Assembly: GCA_015478945.1 (NCBI GenBank) | Contig: JABUQX010088616.1 | Span: 5,001 to 15,000, forward strand | Direction of reading: 5' to 3' | DNA: 10,000 bases | Source: Trachelipus rathkii | Lineage: Eukaryota > Arthropoda > Malacostraca > Isopoda > Trachelipodidae | In this document: positions 7,791-10,000 of the stretch, piece after piece | How the letters are laid out: each line of letters opens with the position of its first letter | Numbering within the stretch: position 1 is the stretch's first letter | Position numbers and translations under genes: made by a program | The notes under the pieces: model-generated | Database searches by the model: none | Seen by the model: the letters and a program-made list of their open reading frames with translations, nothing else | What the model was told of the DNA's origin: nothing

Positions 7791-7977
7791 GTAAGTTGAA
7801 ACTTCTAATTTTAGTTACCTTGTTAATGAATGCTGTATGTCAGTTAGGTTAGGATGAGATATATTTTTGTTTAGTTTTCAATATTACAATGTTATTGTAA
7901 AATTAACATTAATATTTTAGAGATATGTTTGAAAAAGTGTTGTATATTTTCATTTAACTTGAAATTTTGATATATTT

Positions 7978-7989
7978 AACAACAACAGC

Positions 7990-8032
<43 letters not shown>

Positions 8033-8105
8033 TTTCAACAACAACAACATCAACAACTGCAACAAATGCAACAACAAACGTTACATTTCAACAACAACAA
8101 CTACA
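7978..8105. repeat. (CAA)n trinucleotide repeat, right arm
   Basis: AACAAC repeats with one AGC interruption, then a looser part with CATCAACAACTGCAACAAATG. It mirrors 1304-1432, but the pure stretch is longer and less interrupted here. A short frame (about 7967-8158) reads poly-T then Q/N-rich. The same direction in the left arm reads a different frame, which argues against a conserved protein. Confidence 0.9.
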
Positions 8106-8170
8106 GCAAAGAATTTATTTTATGTTATGTCTATACAAAAAGATATTTTATAATATAAAGAGAATTAATA

Positions 8171-8206
8171 AACAATAGATCAATAGATCAATAGATCAAT
8201 AGATCA
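8171..8206. repeat. GATCTATT minisatellite, right outer copy
   Basis: Four units of the complement (AATAGATC), mirroring 1195-1246, which has about one unit more. Confidence 0.9.
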
Positions 8207-8211
8207 TGGAA

Positions 8212-8231
8212 GGGTAGGAGGGTGGGGTGGG
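8212..8231 (+). other. Putative G-quadruplex motif
   Basis: GGG-TAGGA-GGG-T-GGGG-T-GGG: four runs with loops of five, one and one bases. It stands at the same position relative to the minisatellite as the motif at 6418-6435. It is followed by TTAACTGATTTACTGATTTA, another shared part of the linking segment. Confidence 0.6.
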
Positions 8232-8269
8232 TGGTTTGATTAACTGATTTACTGATTTACTGCTTTAAG

Positions 8270-8610
8270 GTATGTAAAAAATGCAAATTTTTTTAAGTTA
8301 TAAACGTAAAAAGAATAAATTTTTAGTTAAAACAAAAATGTTTAAAGAAAAGAAAACAAACAAAAAAAAATTAAAATAAAAAAAAATTAAACACAAAGTA
8401 TAAATGTAAAATAAAACTTATAAAAAAAAAAAAAAATTAGAAAAATAAATTTAAATAAAAAAAAATTAAAATTAAAAATTAAACACAAAGTTTAAATGTA
8501 AAATGAAACTTATAAAAAATAAAGTCAGAAAAATAAATTGAATAAAAAGCAACAAAAAAAAAATAATATTAGTTAACGTTTATAAAAAGAAAATGAGATT
8601 TGAAAATATA
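8270..8610. repeat. A-rich low-complexity region with a tandem duplication
   Basis: Mirror of 780-1110. AAATTAAACACAAAGTATAAATG from about 8382 and a near copy from about 8480 mark a duplicated unit of about 100 bp between A homopolymers. No gene is seen. Confidence 0.8.
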
Positions 8611-8786
8611 AATGTCAGTCGTCAACATTTAGAAAACGGGTTATCTTTGCATGATGCAATGCAATTGACGACATGTACATGTTAGAACAGAAGCACTTAT
8701 GTGAACAGTAAGGATATTGTATTATTAAACGAATGTTTAATAACTCGGCACCGCACCGGCTCCAGCACCGGTGCCGGTACCAACTC

Positions 8787-8868
8787 TGTCTCCTTCTCAG
8801 ACTCTTTCCTTCATCCTTCCTTCTTCCTCCTTCTTCCTCCTTCTTCCTTTCTTCCTCTGTTTTGCATT
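8787..8868. repeat. Polypyrimidine tract
   Basis: The + strand is nearly all C and T, in TTCCTTCTTCCTCC style; it is the complement of the purine tract at 515-600. Several overlapping short frames read F/L/S/P-rich low-complexity peptides and exist only because stop codons need A or G. Confidence 0.75.
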
Positions 8869-8889
8869 CCATGCATTTTTTTTTCAGTC

Positions 8890-8913
8890 GGGACCCCCTC
8901 CGTTGGGGGTCCC
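8890..8913. other. Perfect GC-rich hairpin in outer unit 2
   Basis: GGGACCCCC and GGGGGTCCC flank TCCGTT, giving a perfect 9-bp stem with a 6-base loop. The left copy at 473-492 is damaged in the second half. An equivalent hairpin occurs in unit 1 (9176-9202), so it is a conserved part of the unit. Confidence 0.8.
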
Positions 8914-8984
8914 TGACACCCTTTACGGACTTATAACCGTCATTTTCAAGATCTACAGGTTCAATAAATATAATTTTGATGTAA

Positions 8985-9256
8985 ATATGGGACTAAACGA
9001 ATATTTATTAACTCAGCACCGCACCGGCTCCTGCACCGGGGCGGTGCCAACTCCGACTCCTCTGACTCAGACTCGTTCTCCAACTCTTTCCTTCTCTGAC
9101 TCCTCCTTCCTCGATCTTCCTACTTTCTGGCCCATCTTCCTTCTTCTTCTCTGTTCTTGCATCCTGCATTTCTCAGGGAACCCCTCCAGGGGGGGGGGTC
9201 CCTGGCACCGTTTACGAACTTACCAACCTCATATTAGAGTTCTACGACCTTATAAA
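8985..9256. repeat. Outer tandem unit 1, right arm
   Basis: Mirror of 119-400 and tandem to 8616-8984; the CACCGCACCGGCTCC blocks are 268 bases apart. It contains GACTCCTCTGACTCAGACTC, a C/T-rich tract to about 9160, the hairpin at 9176-9202 and CGTTTACGAACTTACCAACC, and it ends at CTTATAAACTATATA, where the TA tract begins. Confidence 0.75.
9176..9202. other. GC-rich hairpin in outer unit 1
   Basis: GGGAACCCCTCC faces a run of ten G followed by TCCC, an imperfect stem. The left counterpart (178-200) has a run of C facing GGAGGGTCC. The homopolymer length differs between the arms. Confidence 0.65.
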
Positions 9257-9273
9257 CTATATATATATTATAT

Positions 9274-9341
<68 letters not shown>

Positions 9342-9400
9342 TATATATATAATATTTATATATATATATATATATATTATATTATATATTATATATATAT
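9257..9400. repeat. (TA)n microsatellite, right outer end
   Basis: TA repeats with periodic ATTATA/TAATA slips. It mirrors 1-105 and marks the right limit of the palindrome. Confidence 0.95.
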
Positions 9401-9488
9401 AATTATTTTCTATATTTAAAAAACATCTATATATTTTAAAACTTTTTTTTTTCCTGCCATGTTTCAGAGGATTGGTCCTCTCTCTCTT
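9401..9488. other. Short unique flank
   Basis: An AT-rich stretch, then a T run, then CCTGCCATGTTTCAGAGG and a small hairpin, GAGGA-TTGG-TCCTC (9467-9480). It has no partner in the left arm, so it is the first sequence outside the palindrome. No gene is recognised. Confidence 0.6.
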
Positions 9489-9849
<361 letters not shown>

Positions 9850-10000
9850 GTGTTTATACACGAGGGTATGAGAACCTGGGAACTAAGGAGTATCAAATAT
9901 CATTTATTCCCCCTTTCAAAAATTCCCACGCTACCTAACGACTTTAGGTGTTAAAAAGCATACGATAAAACGATAGTTTTCCTATGCACGCTGTAACGAG
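9850..10000. other. Unassigned unique sequence
   Basis: About 150 bases of balanced, non-repetitive sequence. No convincing coding frame, RNA gene or repeat match within the window was seen. It contains an inexact inverted pair, CGATAAAACGATAG and CTATGCACG, which is probably chance. Confidence 0.5.

Larger units (their letters stand above)
8616..8984. repeat. Outer tandem unit 2, right arm
   Basis: Mirror of 401-770. It has TGCATGATGCAATGCAATTG at 8648-8667, the GGCACCGCACCGG block from 8747, a C/T-rich tract (8787-8868), GCATTCCATGCA, the hairpin at 8890-8913 and CCTTTACGGACTTATAACC. It is better preserved than the left copy, whose hairpin stem has lost bases. Confidence 0.77.
4830..9400 (-). 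repeat. Right arm of giant imperfect palindrome
   Basis: This is the reverse-complement partner of 1-4790, with the same modules in mirrored order. The inner end starts near ATTATGAGTAAATT, which pairs with AATTTATCATAA at 4778-4789. The outer end runs into a TA tract, and the sequence after about 9400 (a short unique stretch, then other microsatellites) has no visible partner on the left. This arm generally keeps cleaner copies of the internal monomers than the left arm does. Whether the palindrome exists in the genome or is a fold-back artefact cannot be decided from this sequence alone. Confidence 0.95.

Noticed and set aside
7967..8158. Possible poly-T/Q protein segment in the CAA repeat
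   Set aside because: The left-arm copy reads N-rich in another frame, so the peptide is not conserved, and the repeat interrupts a non-coding satellite monomer.
8771..9352. 193-codon open frame on the plus strand
   Set aside because: It runs through the pyrimidine tract, both hairpin units and ends in a TA-encoded Y/I repeat. The left-arm equivalent is broken, and overlapping frames look alike. It is open because of composition.

Overview
The window looks like AT-rich, repeat-dominated nuclear DNA of a eukaryote, most likely a metazoan. The signs are long TA, TG, TTA, TTG and TATC microsatellites, TATA/CCAAT-style promoter sequence and a consensus GT splice donor. I could not identify the species. 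No intact protein-coding gene, tRNA, rRNA or recognisable transposase or reverse transcriptase is visible. The open frames present are short and come from low-complexity repeats.

The organising structure is one very large imperfect palindrome. The left arm (about 1-4790) reads as the reverse complement of the right arm (about 4830-9400), around a spacer of roughly 40 bases (4791-4829). From the outside inward, each arm carries: a TA tract; two tandem units of about 270-300 bp with a GC-rich hairpin and a purine/pyrimidine strand-biased tract; an A/T-homopolymer-rich stretch; an 8-bp minisatellite (GATCTATT) beside a C/G-run block; a TTG/CAA repeat; a promoter-like block with inverted CCAAT boxes, a TATA box and a short candidate first exon ending in GTAAGT; TTA/TAA repeats; a CA/GT repeat; and an array of about 2.5 copies of an ~880-bp higher-order repeat. 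Each higher-order copy is built of two related ~310-bp monomers plus a minisatellite/G-run segment.

The two promoter-like blocks face away from the centre (minus strand on the left, plus strand on the right). The layout resembles foldback-type mobile elements, whose long inverted repeats are made of tandem direct repeats, lying between TA microsatellites. No transposase and no target-site duplication can be shown.

A serious alternative is a fold-back sequencing or assembly artefact. The arms differ mainly by scattered single-base insertions and deletions, and the left arm near the centre (about 3840-4700) is insertion-rich compared with every other copy. To the right of the palindrome lie a short unique stretch (9401-9488), a compound TCTA/TA/TG microsatellite (9489-9849) and 150 bases of unassigned sequence.
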